The notes: generated from the sequence alone by a model not told the origin. Positions 27,801 through 42,001 are shown, counted from the first letter of the stretch. The stretch is DNA of 64,000 nt from Loxodes magnus (GCA_946699065.1 CAMPDV010002117.1:1-64000), one strand, 5' to 3'. Program-made: numbers and translations.

Positions 27801-28145
27801 ATATATCTAGCTACTATTCTTACGTAAAGTTGACTTATAAATAGAAGCTAAAAGAATAGCCTATTTCATCTGAAGAATAATTAAAGTCGCTATTTATAAA
27901 TTTGTCTAAGTAAAATGTTAAAGTTGTGTTTTTAGAGGAAATAGGTGAGGTAAGAGGAGTAATTAAATATCCATATGACTATAAAAATAATATTTAAAAG
28001 CTTAAGAGGACTAGGAGTCTTATAAAAGACATTTTATAATTTAAATTTAAGAATAAAAGAAAAATTAATAGTTAGACTTTATCTTTAGTTAACTATTAAC
28101 TTTATTTGAAAAATTAGATTTAAAAATAATAAATTAATTAATAAG

Positions 28146-31100
28146 TCTACTTACAGAGAAAATCAAAGGAGAAGCAATATAATATCAATTAAAGTAGAAA
28201 TTTATCAAACTCAAAAATATAGAAAAATCATGTTTATAAATTTTAAAATTTATAAGAAATAGAAAGCTTCTTAAAATCTAGTTTCCCGGTAAAATAAATA
28301 ATTAAATAATAAAAGGAAAATCTCATAAATAAAGAAGTTATTATAAAAGGGATACTAAAATAATATCATGCCTAATAAAAAGAGTAGATTCAACACATTA
28401 AGTGAGTATTTAGAATTTTCATTTTTAGAAGATCAATTATTAATTAAAGAAGTCCAAGAAATGGTTCGAAAATAAATTTGAAAATAATCAATTAAATTAT
28501 AAATGTAGCTATTAAAATTTATAGATTGAATATTTTACTCATGATAAAAAAAATTATAATAATACTTTCTTAGCCGAAAGTTAGAACTTAAATTAGAATA
28601 ACTGGAAAATCTACAAAAATGTTTATTCTCAAAGATAAACGAAAAAACAACCTAGCAATTCAAAAAAAACATTAAAATTAGGCATAAGTTAAATTAATTT
28701 GTGTAATAATCGAAAGGATTAAATAAAGAAATAAATGAGATTAAAAAATAAAAAATTTTAAGATTTTTTCAAAAGGGGGATTCATATCATATCATGAAGG
28801 TTTCTTATAAGTTTCTTGCTTAACTTTATTTATACAAATAACTTAGTAAAATAAATAATTTTTATAAATTTTGGTCAAGAATACATAAATAGATAAAAAT
28901 CAGAAAAACACTAAAAATATATTTGATTCATACTAAAGTTAAAGTTTCTTATAAAACAAGTTGGTATATAAAGAGACTTGTTTAACTTTTAAATACAAAC
29001 TCAACAAAAATAAAAATAAAATGCTTGTTTTTCATAATTTAAGCAACATACTTAAAAAGAAAAATAAATTAAATGATTTATTAAAGATAATTTCAACTTT
29101 AAAAATAAATTCAACCTAAAATATAAAGAAAAACTAAATTATTTTAATCTTAAGATCAATTGAGAACAACTTTAAGATTTCTTTGATTCCACTCTTTTTA
29201 TATACTTATACATTAATTTTTTAGTAAAGCTTTAAGAGGAGAGACGAAATTTTTTATAAAGAAAAGATGCTATAAATGAATAAAAAAAATTTGTGCTTAT
29301 ATTAATTTAATAATTTTATATCTTTAGTAAAAAATTGGGTTTGAAGCTTTAATCTAAATTAGAAGAAATCTTTAAATTATTCGATGATATACAATCACTC
29401 TTTCAATTTTAAAATTTTAAACTGAAAATCAATAAAATTATGAAATTTTAAAATTAGAGAAATTTACATTCTTTCCTGATTCTTTGTCTTATATTTTTAA
29501 ATCTAATAAATAAAAATTAAGATTCTTTGCTTTTATTTTATGAAAATGATCTTAGTTTAGGATAAATAAATTTAAAATAATTAAAAGTTTTAAAAAAGAT
29601 TATTTATTTAAGGATTTTTAAAGGAAATTAAGAATTTAGTATTATATCTTTCTCTTTCAAGTCTGACTGTGATTTATATTTGAAGATTGAGTAATTTATT
29701 ATATTCTCGTATAAATTTTAACTTTATTAACCTTAAATAGTGAAATGAAAAATCTTCTTTATATATATGCAATAAACTTAAGATTAAGATTTGAGTAAAC
29801 AATAGAAATAAAAATAAAATAATAAATTAAAATTTTATCCCTTATTCTTTCCAAAACTTGAAAGTTGTTTAAAGCAAATGAGTTAATTGAGATAGATTGA
29901 TGAATAGGTATAAATACCATGTAAAATAAATAAACTAAGAATAGCAATGTATTATATTTGATAAAATTAAGTTTTAATTATTTTATTTAGATAAAACAAT
30001 CATTTTAGGTATTTTTGGAAATTATTCTAAATGTAAATATTCTTTTAAGCAAAATTAACTTTTTAGATGTAATAATTTAAGCAAAAAATTTGATTCTAAG
30101 TTTTTCAGCTAGTATAATTTTTCAAATGGATGAATTAAATGGTAGTACTTACAACAATTTTAAAAGGAAAGCTTTTATAATTATTAAATTTAAAAAATAA
30201 AAAACATAATAAAAGGATATAGGAAATTTAAAATATTAGAGATAAAAAGATTTATTTAAGTAAATGGATATTGTCTTAATAATAATAAGTTAAGAAAATA
30301 AAATAAAGAAATGAAAAGGTAAACATAATCTCTTCTAACACATGAGACTAGATAATTTTTATAGTAATTTCAATTAAAGATTTTCTTAATTATTTATATA
30401 AGTGAGAAATTTCTGAAAAATAAATAAATATCATCATATTTCTATTTAAGAATATTTATTTATTTTAGTAATAAAAATAAATAAAATTTTAATTAAATTA
30501 TTTTCAAAAATACTAGTGAATTTTTCTATTTAAAACTATAAAATGAATAATTATCACTAAAGAAACAATTCTAAATTTAATCATTTAATTTTTAATTCTG
30601 AGTTTGGCTTGGATAATATATCATATTTAGGTTTATTAAATCTCTAAAAATGTAAAAATATAAACACAACTTAGAATCTAAAAAAAGAAAAAGTAGTTGT
30701 TATCTAAATAAAATAGATAAAATTTAATTTAATAAAATTAAGTTACCAAAAATGTTTATTATATTAGATATAATCTTAAAATGGTTCTAAACAAATGAAA
30801 TCAAAGAAATAAATTTTAAGCATGAAATAATTTTTCTTAAGTTAGTAAATGAGTAAATCCTAAAAAGAATTTTTAATCATAACTAAGCAAATTTTTATTT
30901 AAGATCTTAAGATAAAATCTTATTAATATGCTTTGCATAATTAACTCAATTTAATTTAATTTCTTTTAATAAATTTAAATTAAATTTAAATTAGTTTCCA
31001 AATTACAAAGAATAGATAAATTGTTAATAATTAACTAAAATAAATTTAGAAAATTTGCTCTAAAAATTGATAAAATGCTAAGATAAAGATAAATTAGACT

Positions 31101-32800
31101 TTAGTAAAGTTTAATTATTACTATTAATTATATTTAGCAATCATTTATAACTCTTTTTAATATTATTTTAATTTTAGTTAATAAATAAATATTATAAATA
31201 ATTTAGAAATATTTTCATTTTATTTATCTTTTCTTAGTGAAATTTCTTATATTTTAAAATAGCTCTCTATTGCTTTAGTTAGATATCTTTCCTTATTATA
31301 AACTATTTAAACTTAGGGAGATTTTAATTTGTTGTATTATATATGCTCCAAAAGATAAATAATGATAACTTGAATTAAAAGCTTAATTTAAATTAAAATA
31401 ATTATAATGCTTGCTTAAAAAAAGAAAATCTTTTTAGTGTTAATTCATTTTAAATCATTACCTATCTTTCTATTTCTGTATTTATTAAATCTCTGAAGTA
31501 TTTTTAAATTCTCTAGTTTCTAAATTTTTCACTACATTTCTTTTGGCTTATCTTATCTTAAAATTTATAAATTTTTATTTTTTTTATTAAGTTTAGTTTT
31601 TCTTTTTATTTTGCTTCCTTCTATTAATTCTGATTTTTATTTATATTTGTTTATAAGTATTTGAAACGCTTAATTTAATAAATTATAAATACTTTTATAA
31701 GCTTAATTAAGCATTAAAGTCATATAAAGAAAAATTAAATGTAGGCTTATTTACTAAAATAAATAAAAGTGCAGGTGATATTTCAGCAAATAGAACTATT
31801 TAAAATAATAAGCTTTTTTGTTTATTTTTTAGATAAAATAATTGTAAATTAAATGTATAAGCAATTGACTATCTAAGTGCTTAAATTATTTAATTTCAAT
31901 TAAAAAATACTTTATCTCTAAAATGTTTACTTTTAAAGAATATTCATATCTGAATTTCACATAGAAGTATCTACTATTGCTTTATAATATTTAATTAATA
32001 AAAAATTCTTTATTTGTTAAAAATGTTTAATAAAGTTTTTTATTATTTTGCTTAAATAGGCTACTAAGAAAATAATTTAAATTTATATATTTCTTTATTT
32101 TTTAAATATAACTATTTTTAAATTTCTTTTATTTCAAAATATTTATTCTTTTACATCAATGTGTAAAATCAAATCAAGAGTCTTAAAATCGAAATCTATT
32201 TCATTAATATATTCATCATTTTTTATACTTGTAAAGGAATAAAGATTCTCAAGAATTATTATAGAGCTTTTAATAATTATAGCTAATTATTTCAAGTAAA
32301 TTTGAAAAAATAGAATTAATAGCCAAATTTTTTATTTTGGAAAACTATTAGAAAAATTTTATATAATCCAGTTTCAAGTTCTACTATGAAGCTAGCTATA
32401 AATAAAAAATTTAAAATAAAGAAAAATAATTTTCGTTAAGCAAAAAAATTTTGCTATATCTCAGTCTGCTTCAAAAGATCTTTTTTATCTTATAATTTTT
32501 TATATATGGCAAAAAATAAATGTTTGAATACATTTAAACTTTTATAAGGAAAAATTATTTATTATAAATTTTAAAATTATTTTTCATAGCCCATTCGTTT
32601 TTTCACCTGTATTGACATCTAAATAATAAAAAATTTAATATAAAATAGATAAAAATATATCTAGCTTATTTATAAAAAATGCTTATTATGTTCATATAAT
32701 ATAAATAAAAAATTTATAATTTTTGATTTATTATTTCATTCAGTGGATATATTACAAAAACTTTTAGTAGAATTTTTTTCATTATTTTTATAAAATAAAA
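28146..32800. repeat. Diverged duplicated flank, unit 2
   Basis: Colinear with 2933-8350 through at least eight landmark blocks, about 750 bp shorter, and strongly diverged. It begins at the exact base (28145/28146) where near-identity between copies 1 and 2 ends. Apart from the family A relic I see no supported gene. Confidence 0.7.
28540..28830 (+). pseudogene. Family A relic, copy at 28.6 kb
   Basis: Positioned about 500 bp upstream of the copy 2 start on the opposite strand, like its counterparts at 3.4 and 51.1 kb. One frame reads ESQNLNQNNWKIYKN, then ISQINLCNNRKDQIKKQ, matching NSQINLILGNNRRNFEQ at 51.0 kb. The protein is Lys/Asn/Gln-rich, with no recognised domain. The divergent arrangement with the giant gene, kept in all three units, could mean a shared promoter region, but decay of the frame makes present function doubtful. 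Confidence 0.5.
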
Positions 32801-34540
32801 TGTAGGAAAAGCTGAGAAAAGTTAAAGAATTTGAATAAAATAAAATTTCAGATTACTATTTTAAAAGTTTGGCATAGAAATAAATAAAATTTATTGAATA
32901 ATAAATTTAAATAAATAAATAATTTAAATTCTTTTTAATTAGCTTAATAAGAGAATAAAACTAAAAATAAAGATTTAACCTATGCATATAAAATTTAAAT
33001 TAAGATTTATATTATAAATAAAATTGACTAGCTTCTTTTTATATTTAATATTTAGAAGTTATATGGTATTTTATTTTTATTTTATAATTTAAAGCAGCTG
33101 CTTTTAGTAACTTTAATATTTAAGACCAGGAAATGTTTATTACTATTGCATTATTTAAATTTTTAGCAACTCAAATGTTTTTAAAAAATAAAATTTAAAG
33201 ATAGAAATATTAACCAGGAAATAAATTTGGTTTGTAGCTCTTTGCTAAATAATGTAAAATTAATAAAATAAATTTAAACTAAATTTATAAAAGTTAATAG
33301 CTATATTTCTAAAATAATTTAGTTATTTATCATCTTTATATTTTTCTTTTAAATTTATATCTTTTTATTTAACTTTAATAACAAAAAGATATAATGACTC
33401 TTTTTTACAAAATTTAAGTTGCTTAAATAAAACACATCCTTTAAGAAAAGTTGCTAATATAATTATTTTTGGACTAAAATAGAGATCTAATTAAAAAAGG
33501 TATTGATAATAATAATAAGGATGACTTATTTAAATAATTAGTTAATTTTATAATTATATTAGTATTTTAATATTTTATGATTATATTATATTTTATATAT
33601 ATTAAATTATTAATGCTTCTATTTATAGTTATCTATTAATTAAATTTAAACCTCAACTTATTTTCATTTTTGCTTCAAGTATTAAATTAAAAAGTTAAGT
33701 TGTGCAAGCTTATTTTTTAAAATTAAGGAAATAATTTTTCCTACACTTTTAATTTTTTTAATAAATAGTTAGCTTGGAAACTAATTTCTAAATTGAACTA
33801 TTGCATAAAGGGATTAAGTTAAGATTAAATATAATTTTGTTAAATGATTAAAGTTTATTCTAAATAGTCTAGTTAAATTGTTTTAAGTTATTAAATTTAA
33901 CATTATACTTATTTATTTCATAAAAACTCTACAAGTTAAACAAAAATATATATAATAATCAAATTTTCCTACCCAACTACAAAAATATTAAGCTCTAAAA
34001 ATAAAAATAACGTATGCAAATAAATAAATACACAAATTAAATTTAATCTAATAGTTCTAAACACAAAATATGAGTAATATCAAATATAAATAATTAAAAA
34101 TAAAGCAAAATATAATATAAGCTAAGCGTGTAAAATAAAAATTTCAATTATAATATTTTATATATTGACCATATTATTAAATTCTATCTTATTTTATTAA
34201 CTAATACTTACAAAAGGTTTAGGTGTTTGGAATTTTTATTTTTTTAAATAAAATTTATTTGAGATCATAAATTAATAAATTTAAACTAAAAATTTAAAAT
34301 TTTTTTCTCGCTTGATAGTAAGAAATTTAAAAGTATCAAAAAAATATTAAAGAAATTAAATTTAGTAATTAAATTATATTAATTTAATAAAATCTTATTA
34401 ATTATTTATATTTTTGCAAATTTGCAATTAGAATTAATAAATTAATTTAAGTCTAGAAATATTCATAAAAGATATCAAAATAACAAATTAATAAAAATTA
34501 ATTTTTAAATTATATAATAAATGATAAGATACATTTAGAA
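32800..34540. other. AT-rich stretch, no supported gene
   Basis: No coding pattern or repeat partner recognised. Beyond about 32800 the colinearity with the first unit fades. Confidence 0.45.
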
Positions 34541-34546
34541 TATAAT

Positions 34547-34800
34547 GCACAAGTTAAGGTTTGCTCTATCGAAAAAATACTCCAACTTAACAAAGAAGCT
34601 CCAAATATACACCAAACAAATTACGAATTCAATAAGAAATTAACGAGATTTGACCTATCGGAAACACTCAGAAAAAACAAAGTAAAAATCCTTAGGACTT
34701 ATGGTAAACAAAATCCAAGCAAATATGAAATTTCTTTGATTTAGCATAAAATCTTGATTTTTGATTAACCAAATAAAGGTGAATCACGTAAATTAATTAT
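34547..34800 (+). pseudogene. Gag-like family, isolated C-terminal fragment
   Basis: About 80 codons in one frame correspond to the C-terminus of the 61-kb Gag-like relic. They read CSIEKILQLNKEAPNI, then KKLTRFDLSETLRKNK, ending ILIFDQPNKGE; the 61-kb copy has YEKKLQLNKQAPYI, EFDLSEKIKKNN and LICDKPNKGE. Codon use includes more C and G than the surrounding DNA. Nothing upstream resembles the rest of the protein, so this is a detached 3' end, perhaps a 5'-truncated insertion. Its function is unknown. Conservation of LxLNKxAP, FDLSE and DxPNxG across copies suggests these residues mattered in the active element. Confidence 0.65.
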
Positions 34801-35088
34801 TATTATTATATTTATGGAATTTTTTTAATATTCTGTCCATCTTAATCAAGTAAACATAAGTCTAAAACTCTACTAAATGAAAATTATATAAGTACAATTT
34901 TATATAAGATTTTATCATAAATTAAAATATAGAATTAAGTTATTTAGTTAAATATAATAATAAATATTTAAAGGAGAATTAATTAAATCTTGACAATTAT
35001 TAGATAATTTAATATAAATTAATTTTATAACAAACTATTAATAAACTAAAAATAACATTTTTTATTATTAAGATTATATTTTACTAAT

Positions 35089-35275
35089 CCGGCGCAGTGT
35101 AGACTTCATTACAAGTACTCTTATAATAGATGTCACCACAAGGTAGTAAGTCGTGTCCTTGTGTGATAAGGCCTTACTTATTTGAGGATTCTCTCTAAGA
35201 GTTGAGAATCTGGCTAGGGTGCTTAAGTCCAGATCTCAGTGTTATCCTACCTCTACATGTCTTTATTCTGGTCGA
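35089..35275 (+). ncRNA. Putative structured noncoding RNA, class unknown
   Basis: About 185 nt of markedly GC-richer sequence stands alone in AT-rich DNA. On the plus strand it folds by inspection into a closed multibranch structure: an outer helix TGTAGA (35098-35103) with TCTACA (35252-35257), stacked on GGTAG (35142-35146) with CTACC (35247-35251). Inside are a hairpin TAAG/CTTA with CCTT/AAGG (35147-35176) and a perfect 7-bp hairpin GATTCTC/GAGAATC (35187-35210). A third helix, ATCTGG (35208-35213) with CCAGAT (35229-35234), competes with the 3' edge of that hairpin. I compared it mentally with SRP, RNase P, spliceosomal and 5S RNAs and self-cleaving ribozymes without a match. The helices also exist on the complement, so the strand is tentative; no open frame pattern is evident. 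Confidence 0.5.
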
Positions 35276-35839
35276 AAATTTGAAAAACATAAAAAAACAA
35301 GCTAAAATATATTAACTTCTATTCTTTAGATTTAGTTAATTTATTTAATGGTTTGAAAAGTAATCATACGAACAAATTAGCAATTTGCTGCTTATATAAA
35401 TATATTCACCGTTAGTAGCAAAAGTATTATAATATGCTTTGAATGAAACTTACAAATCTTCTTAAAATTAGAATTTATTCCTTTTGGTATATATTAAGAA
35501 TTTTTTAATTAAATGAATCTCTAAAATTAGAAAGAAAAAGTACTAATAGATAACATAAGATTAAGTAGATATAACATTTTATAAAGCTTAAAAATATAAA
35601 AATTTGAAGAAATTAAGGAATCTTACTCAAATTTGAAAATAAAATATTATATCTCAATTATTTTAAAAAGGAGATATATTGCTTAATTTTATCATAATCT
35701 CAATAAGCTAAAGTCCAAAAATTATTATATGAAGTAGAGTATTAAAGAAGATATAGCAGAAATACAAACATGCTTTCATCTAATATATTTTCTTATTATC
35801 AATTTAGCATTATTTAAAAAAATCTTTATTAAGATAATA

Positions 35840-36601
35840 TTAATAGTATATTAATGTGACGTCACCATTGTTAGGCTTGTCAAAAATTAGAGTTTTTAGA
35901 AGTTTTTATTAAGCAATAGGTTTCGAAATCATATTCCTCCTGTTTTTAGGAACATAAATTCTTATAAATTGCTTTTTTGTTTTTTTCCAAAACTTGCAAA
36001 TCATTATTGCCATATTGTCGGTTCTTAAATCTTCTAAGTGCATCCATAATTTTTGGATCTAATTAATATGGCTTGAATATTTTTTTCTTGATGCATCTAC
36101 TACTTGACGAGCATTAAACCTTGATTAAGATTTAGATTCCTCTTTCTGTATTTTAAGATTATTTAATCTCAAGTCCATAATATTATATTGCCTTATATCC
36201 ATATTTTTTGCAATATCAACATCTAATTTTTCTTTTCTATCAGGAGAAGCTTAAAGACGGATAATATTTTCCTCTTGGTTCTAGATCTAATTGTTAGTTG
36301 AGTTAGGCATGCTCCAATTAACAAAATCTCTGGTAAAAATTTTACCTTAAATTGCATTCGATTTGAATAGCCTACCTTACCATCTCTTAGGAGACAGTCT
36401 ATCATTTGACTTCTTGCTTAGGATTCTATTTATTTATTAATTTGTTAGATGTTAGCATAAGAGATTTAATCATTTATTTAAGGTCTTAAACATCTTTTGC
36501 TAGCTTCTAAAATTATCCAATTATAGCAAATAAAAATCTCTAGAAAAGTCTGATTAATTATTAACTTTTGTTGAAGATATCTGCTATATCTTAGATACCA
36601 T
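35840..36601 (-). pseudogene. Gag-like family relic, 3' part, frameshifted
   Basis: A minus-strand frame from the ATG at 36601-36599 is open for about 250 codons, but homology shows it is not one native frame. The part aligning to the 61-kb copy lies in another frame (LDPKIMDALRRFKNRQYG, then EYDFETYCLIKTSK), entered through the A-run near 36090. The final motif LIFDKPNNGD (near 35870) returns to the first frame after a second A-run. The 61-kb copy has FEVETYI and LICDKPNKGE at the same places. No zinc knuckle is visible upstream. Composition is richer in C and G than neighbouring DNA. The two A-run indels point to decay or homopolymer errors. Confidence 0.6.
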
Positions 36602-36609
36602 TTTTATCT

Positions 36610-39600
36610 TTTAATATTATAATATTATAATATTTAAAAATAAAAATTGATTTATATAAGGAAATATAGAAATGAGGCTTACAAAACTAATAAAAGCAAG
36701 ATTAAAGTTTAATGTTTTTTAATAAAATATTTCTAAATAATAAATAAATTGAATATCTATAAAAGAAATAAATTCTAAAAATAAATCCTTCAAGTATTTA
36801 AGAATTAATTATAAAAATTTAAGTTTTTTATTATTATCCATTATATAATTTTACTAGTTGCAAAAGATTAAAAAATAATAAATTTGATATTAAATCTTAT
36901 AATTATTTAATAAAATAAGAATTAATAATTTTAAAGCTACTTATTGTAATTCTCTGATTTTTTTAAATAAACTTTTTTAGTTTTGAACTTCAATAGGAGC
37001 TAAATAATTTGTATTTTAGTAAATTCTACCTCATTAATATTTAAATAAAATTTATTATTTTATAAATATTTTAATATGCTTTTTCAATATAATTTAAATC
37101 CCCCTAAGAAGTTTTGAATAAAGATAAGTTCATTAGTTGGCTCTTTTCTATTAATGTTTTGAACAACCATAAAAATTTTAATTTAAGTTACTAGATAATT
37201 ATTCTTCCTTAGTCTGAACTATTTAATTATTTATATTTGTTCTAAGTAAATGAGAAATTTAGAGCAAATGTAAGCAAATAATTTCCTAAAGCTCTTACTA
37301 TAATAGATTATTTTATCTTTTTATATATAGCTCTATTTAACTAGAGAATATTAAAAATTTATAATATTTCTTAATAATAATAAAAGATAGCCAATCTAAA
37401 CAGTGCTTCAATAGTTAATTATTAAGTTAGTCCAACCTTTTAAATTTTGTATGATTGTATCATTCTATATCATCAAAAGATTAAGGAACTATTTTCTTAT
37501 CTTTCTACTATTAGTTAGGAATAATACTTAAATAAATGCATTAATCTAAGAGACTAAAATAATTAAAGAGTGATAAATAAATGGCATATAAGAGTAAGGA
37601 AGAATTAAGATTTGGAAATTAAATAATTTTAAAGTTTAGATGAATTTAGAATATTTAAAAGTGTTATTTTATTTAACTATTATTTATAACTGTAATAAGC
37701 ATCAAATCTTTAAATTTAGCCAGCATCTATATTAATTATTAATAGTTAACTATAATTATTTATGCTTCTGAAAATTTAAATTCTTCATTAATTATATAAT
37801 AATTGATTATGTATAAATCATATCAAATAGAACTTAAATGAAATTTTCTAAGATACAAAATTTCATAAATTTAAAACTTATAATTAGAAAATACTTAAAC
37901 TTTAAGATAAATAATGAGTGATATTAGTTTTAAATTGGTAAATAAATTAATAAATACTTCAAGCATATATTTGATTATTTATTATTTTGATTATTTATTT
38001 TATTTGTTAAAGCATAAGCAGCACTTTTATTTTAATTTGGTAATTAAATATTAGTTTATAGCTTTCCTTTTTATACTTAAGCATTAAATAAAAACTAAAG
38101 AGTAACTCTAATTAATAAACTTATATTTCTATTTTAGTTATATTTATATTTATATTTTTAAATTTAATTTTAAACTATTAAATAAAGTTATTTTATATAT
38201 TATATCTTTTAAAATAGTTAAAGATATCTAAATTAAATAAAAGAAGAAAGCTAGTTTAAGAAATGACAAAGTTCATTAGAATTAAGTAAAAATAAATAAA
38301 AGTTGCTTAAATCTTAGTTGCATTTGAAATTCAAATAAAATTAATTTAAATAAAGCAATGCATCTATTTTATCTAAGATTTGGATCTAAATCATTTTTAA
38401 GTTATTATAATAAATTATTTCTTAATCTTTCATAAAACTTTGCAGGATTTTCTTATTTTTAATCTGTCTAATTACCACTAAATAAACTCTCACATAGCCA
38501 AAAAATAATTATTTATCTGAGATTTAATAGTTATCTATTATTAGTGGAAAATAAATAATTTTTAATTTATTTTAGATTAGAATAAATAATAGAATGTTAA
38601 ATAAAATTTTAGATATTAATTATACAATTTCTCACTTTAAAATTTAAAGCAAGTAAATCCAATCTCATAAATAAGGATTTTCTTTTAATCTTTGTATGAA
38701 TATTTAATAAATTAATAAACTTTATTTATCTTTATAAATAGAGCTACTCTATTTTAGAATTTTATATTCATATTATATTGCAGTTCAATATCTCTTTTTA
38801 GAAGTTTTCGTTTTTTTGTTTATTTGAGGATAAATTTTAAGCTCTTTTTATTCAATTAAGCTTTTTAGATAGAATTATTTTAGAAGCTATAAAACTTATT
38901 TTCTGTTGTATATTTTTAAGGATAAGAAGAACCATAACTTTTCTATAATTATAATAATCCAATTTAATAGCTTAGAATTATAATTCTAGAATTTTGAATA
39001 TATGACTTAATTTATTTTTATTTTTAGGTTTACCTGAACAAATATTACGATTTTAATAATCTTTCACTAATAATTTTAAAATTTTTTATTTCTAATCCAT
39101 TTCTCTAATAAAGTTGTTTCAATTGCAGAGCTTTTTAAAGCTTCTAAAATTTTACTATTGTTTAGACTCTTTATTTCTTAATTAATCATGCAAAGTATAC
39201 ATGAAATAAAATTGTTTAGTTTTATTCCCCAATTAATATTTTTAAGCTAAGTTAGACTCTTTTTTATTTAAATCCCTTAAATTATTTTCACTAATAAATA
39301 ATTACTTATTTTAAAAGGATAATATCAATCTTAAGCTAAGCATTTATTATCAACCTCTTATTATATTTTAATATTTTTTAAATGTAAATTAAATCATATT
39401 AATATATAATAAATTTGCTATGTCTTTATGACTTTATTTCAATTAAATAAAATGAAATATTTTCTAAATATTTATGGTCTCATATGATAAAATATAAAGT
39501 TATCAATCAATCTTTATCAAATTATGTTTATTTTAGAATTTTTAAAGAAAATCTTAATTAAAAAAAATGTTCTTAAAGCCTTAATGTATAGGATTAAAGC

Positions 39601-42000
39601 ATATTAAATATATATATACATTTATTTATTTTCAATCATCCACTCATATTACTTAGATAAGTTTTATTATTAGTTGCTCTTTTAAAATCATATGGACTTT
39701 TATATATTTTGAGAATAAAAGCTAATTAAAACGCTATAAGGATATTTATTCTTTTATAATCTGCTTTTAGATATAAAAAGGTTATTCATTATACTAAGGC
39801 ATACAAATTTATTATTAATTTGATTTAATTTAATAAATTTAGAAGCAAGAAGGAAACTTCTTAGTTTTATAATATAAATCATTTTTAAAACTTAAAAGTA
39901 TATATAAATAAAATTAAGGCTTTTTAAAATTGCTAAACTAAATTAAATTACCTCTATCACATAAAATCTTTTAAAAGCAATAAAATTAGAATAATGCTAT
40001 TTTTAATTTCTCTTTAATCTAATGACAAAACCATTTTACTTTTAAAAATAATAATAATAATAAATTAAATTTAAAGCATATAAAATTATAGAAATAAAGA
40101 GAATATTATATCTACTAAGTATTGAGATTTATTTATTTACTTTTTTATAGTTAAGATTAAGAATTTTCTAAAGATTTAATACTTCTTTAATTTAAAGAAA
40201 GAGAAAATTATATAAGCAATTTTTTAATAGAAGAATAATCTTAGTAAATTTGAAATAATTTATAATTTCTTTGCTATAGAAAGTTTTATTCTTCTAGATA
40301 TATTAAAAATTAAAAGTTGTAAGTAAATTTTATTATTTATCTTATAATTTAAAAAATTAAATTTTTACTATGAAAGTATTGTCAGCTTAAATTAATTATT
40401 TATAAGTTTTAAATTATAGATAATAAAAAGTTTTATATTAAATAATTCTATTTTAATTAATGTATACATTTCTTAATTTAAAAAATGATTTAAATTTTAT
40501 TTATTTTTAGTATTAAAGTTATATATCTATTTTTTATTTATTATATAAATTTAATTTATTTTTATTTAATTTTTATGTGGTATGTATTTATGAAATTATT
40601 TTCTTTTAACAAATAAGTGATAAATAAATTTTTGCCTTTCTTTAATTTTTTTTAATTTCAGCAATTATTTAAATTTTTAAAATTGCAAAATGAGGAATCC
40701 TGGTAGCTTTTGCACTCTTTATGATTTAAAATAATTTTTAAATAAAAGTTATATAAAAATTTCCTCAAATTAGTAATTTTCATCTGACTTTTCTATTAAT
40801 TTATTTTTATAATTTATTTATAATTATCAATAAATCAAATATAGTGTCCTTATCAATATTAAAAATCTCTCTAAAAGTCTTTGTTTTTTTGTTTATAAAT
40901 GATCTAGTAGATTAAGCAAATATTAAGTTTCAAAGATTTCTATTTTTTTGTTTTTAAATTTTTTTATATGTATTATGGTTTTTTAATTGAGTTGAGATAT
41001 AATAAATTAATATCTATTATTCGATAGAATGGAAATTTCTTAGTATCACTTTTATAAAATGATTTAAAGAGTGTTAAAGAGCAAACTGTTTATAGATTTA
41101 ATTTTATTTCATAAAAGTTTATTTAGATTTATTGAGTTAAAAAACATTACAATTATACCTAGCAAAAAGAAAATAAAATGATTTTATTATTTATCTATAC
41201 ATATTATAGCTTTATATTGCTTTACAATCTAAATTAAATTATTTCCTTATATCAACAATTATTTTAATACCTTTAATCCTATTAAAGCTCTTGTCATTTT
41301 GATTTGACTTTTCGATTTATTTTATAATAGCTTTACTTTAAAGAATCTAAAGTGATTATTTTAACTCTTGCTGAATAAATCTTAATGAATGAAAATAATT
41401 AAAGTTTAGCTATAAAGCTTTTAGCTTAGAATATAAAATTTAAATAATGAATTTTATAATAATCATAGAGGCAGCTATATAACTTTTTAGGAAATTAGCT
41501 ATCCTTTTATGGCTTATGGTTTATTAGATATTTTAATAAATAAATGTATTATTTTATTTTAAATTATACAATAAAATTAAGCATTTGTTTATTCTTTAGC
41601 ATCACATAGCCTTTAATCAAAATTACTCTTCAAAATTCATTATAAATTCATTTTATTACTCTGGAAATATTATTAGATAGGTTATTAAATTAAGAGCCAC
41701 TTAAATTTTGTGAGCTTTAGTGATAACTTGCTTACTTTATAATTAATATATAAAATTTTATAGCTAAGAAAGCTTTAGTTATTATGCAGCTTGCACTCAT
41801 TCAAAAATAAATAATTGTTAATTAAAATTTAATAAGATATAACTAGTTTAATTAGAATTAAAGGGAAAAAGCCTAAACATTAATAATAATTGTTAACTAT
41901 TCTCTTTCTTAATTTTATAACTTAAGAATTTAAAAGATTATCAAGAGTATGCTGTTTTAATTCAATTTTTAACAAGAAACCAATACTTTTATTTTAAAAT
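36610..42000. other. AT-rich stretch, nothing recognised
   Basis: About 5.4 kb dominated by A/T runs. No coding pattern, internal repeat pair or structured RNA could be supported. The 42002 target-site copy marks its right end. Confidence 0.5.
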
Positions 42001-42001
42001 T

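Larger units (their letters stand above)
17298..28032 (-). pseudogene. Surface-protein gene copy 2, full length with one frameshift
   Basis: This is the longest copy of the giant gene (code: TAA/TAG Gln, TGA Trp). The start is the ATG at 28032-28030, followed by a signal peptide. Exon 1 runs to 18428, a 17-nt intron spans 18427-18411, and exon 2 ends at a TGA on 17300-17298 aligned with the putative stop of copy 3. Exon 1 is 9,605 nt, one short of a multiple of three. Alignment with copy 3 places a 1-nt deletion in the A-run at 24823-24827. Counting that base, the product would be about 3,570 aa. It has laminin-G-like modules with Cys/Trp linkers, a furin-like cysteine-rich region (about 20985-19075) and a multipass membrane domain starting near 19000. 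Other indels against copy 3 are multiples of three, showing long selection on the frame. The frameshift may be recent inactivation or a homopolymer sequencing error. Confidence 0.85.
17298..28145 (-). repeat. Left arm of large inverted repeat (copy 2)
   Basis: Matches 51640-60785 in reverse orientation. Arms differ in length mainly because copy 2 keeps about 1.7 kb of cysteine-rich repeats absent from copy 3. Identity is uneven: 21559-21771 matches 58022-58234 with an unchanged antisense translation, while 24960-25400 against 54380-54830 is clearly diverged with in-frame indels. Confidence 0.9.

Noticed and set aside
35089-35275. SRP RNA, prompted by the GGCGCAGTG start
   Set aside because: The conserved helix 8 tetraloop and internal-loop sequences are absent.
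36223-36405. 60-codon standard-code ORF on the minus strand
   Set aside because: It overlaps the Gag-like relic in a frame with no similarity to the other family members.
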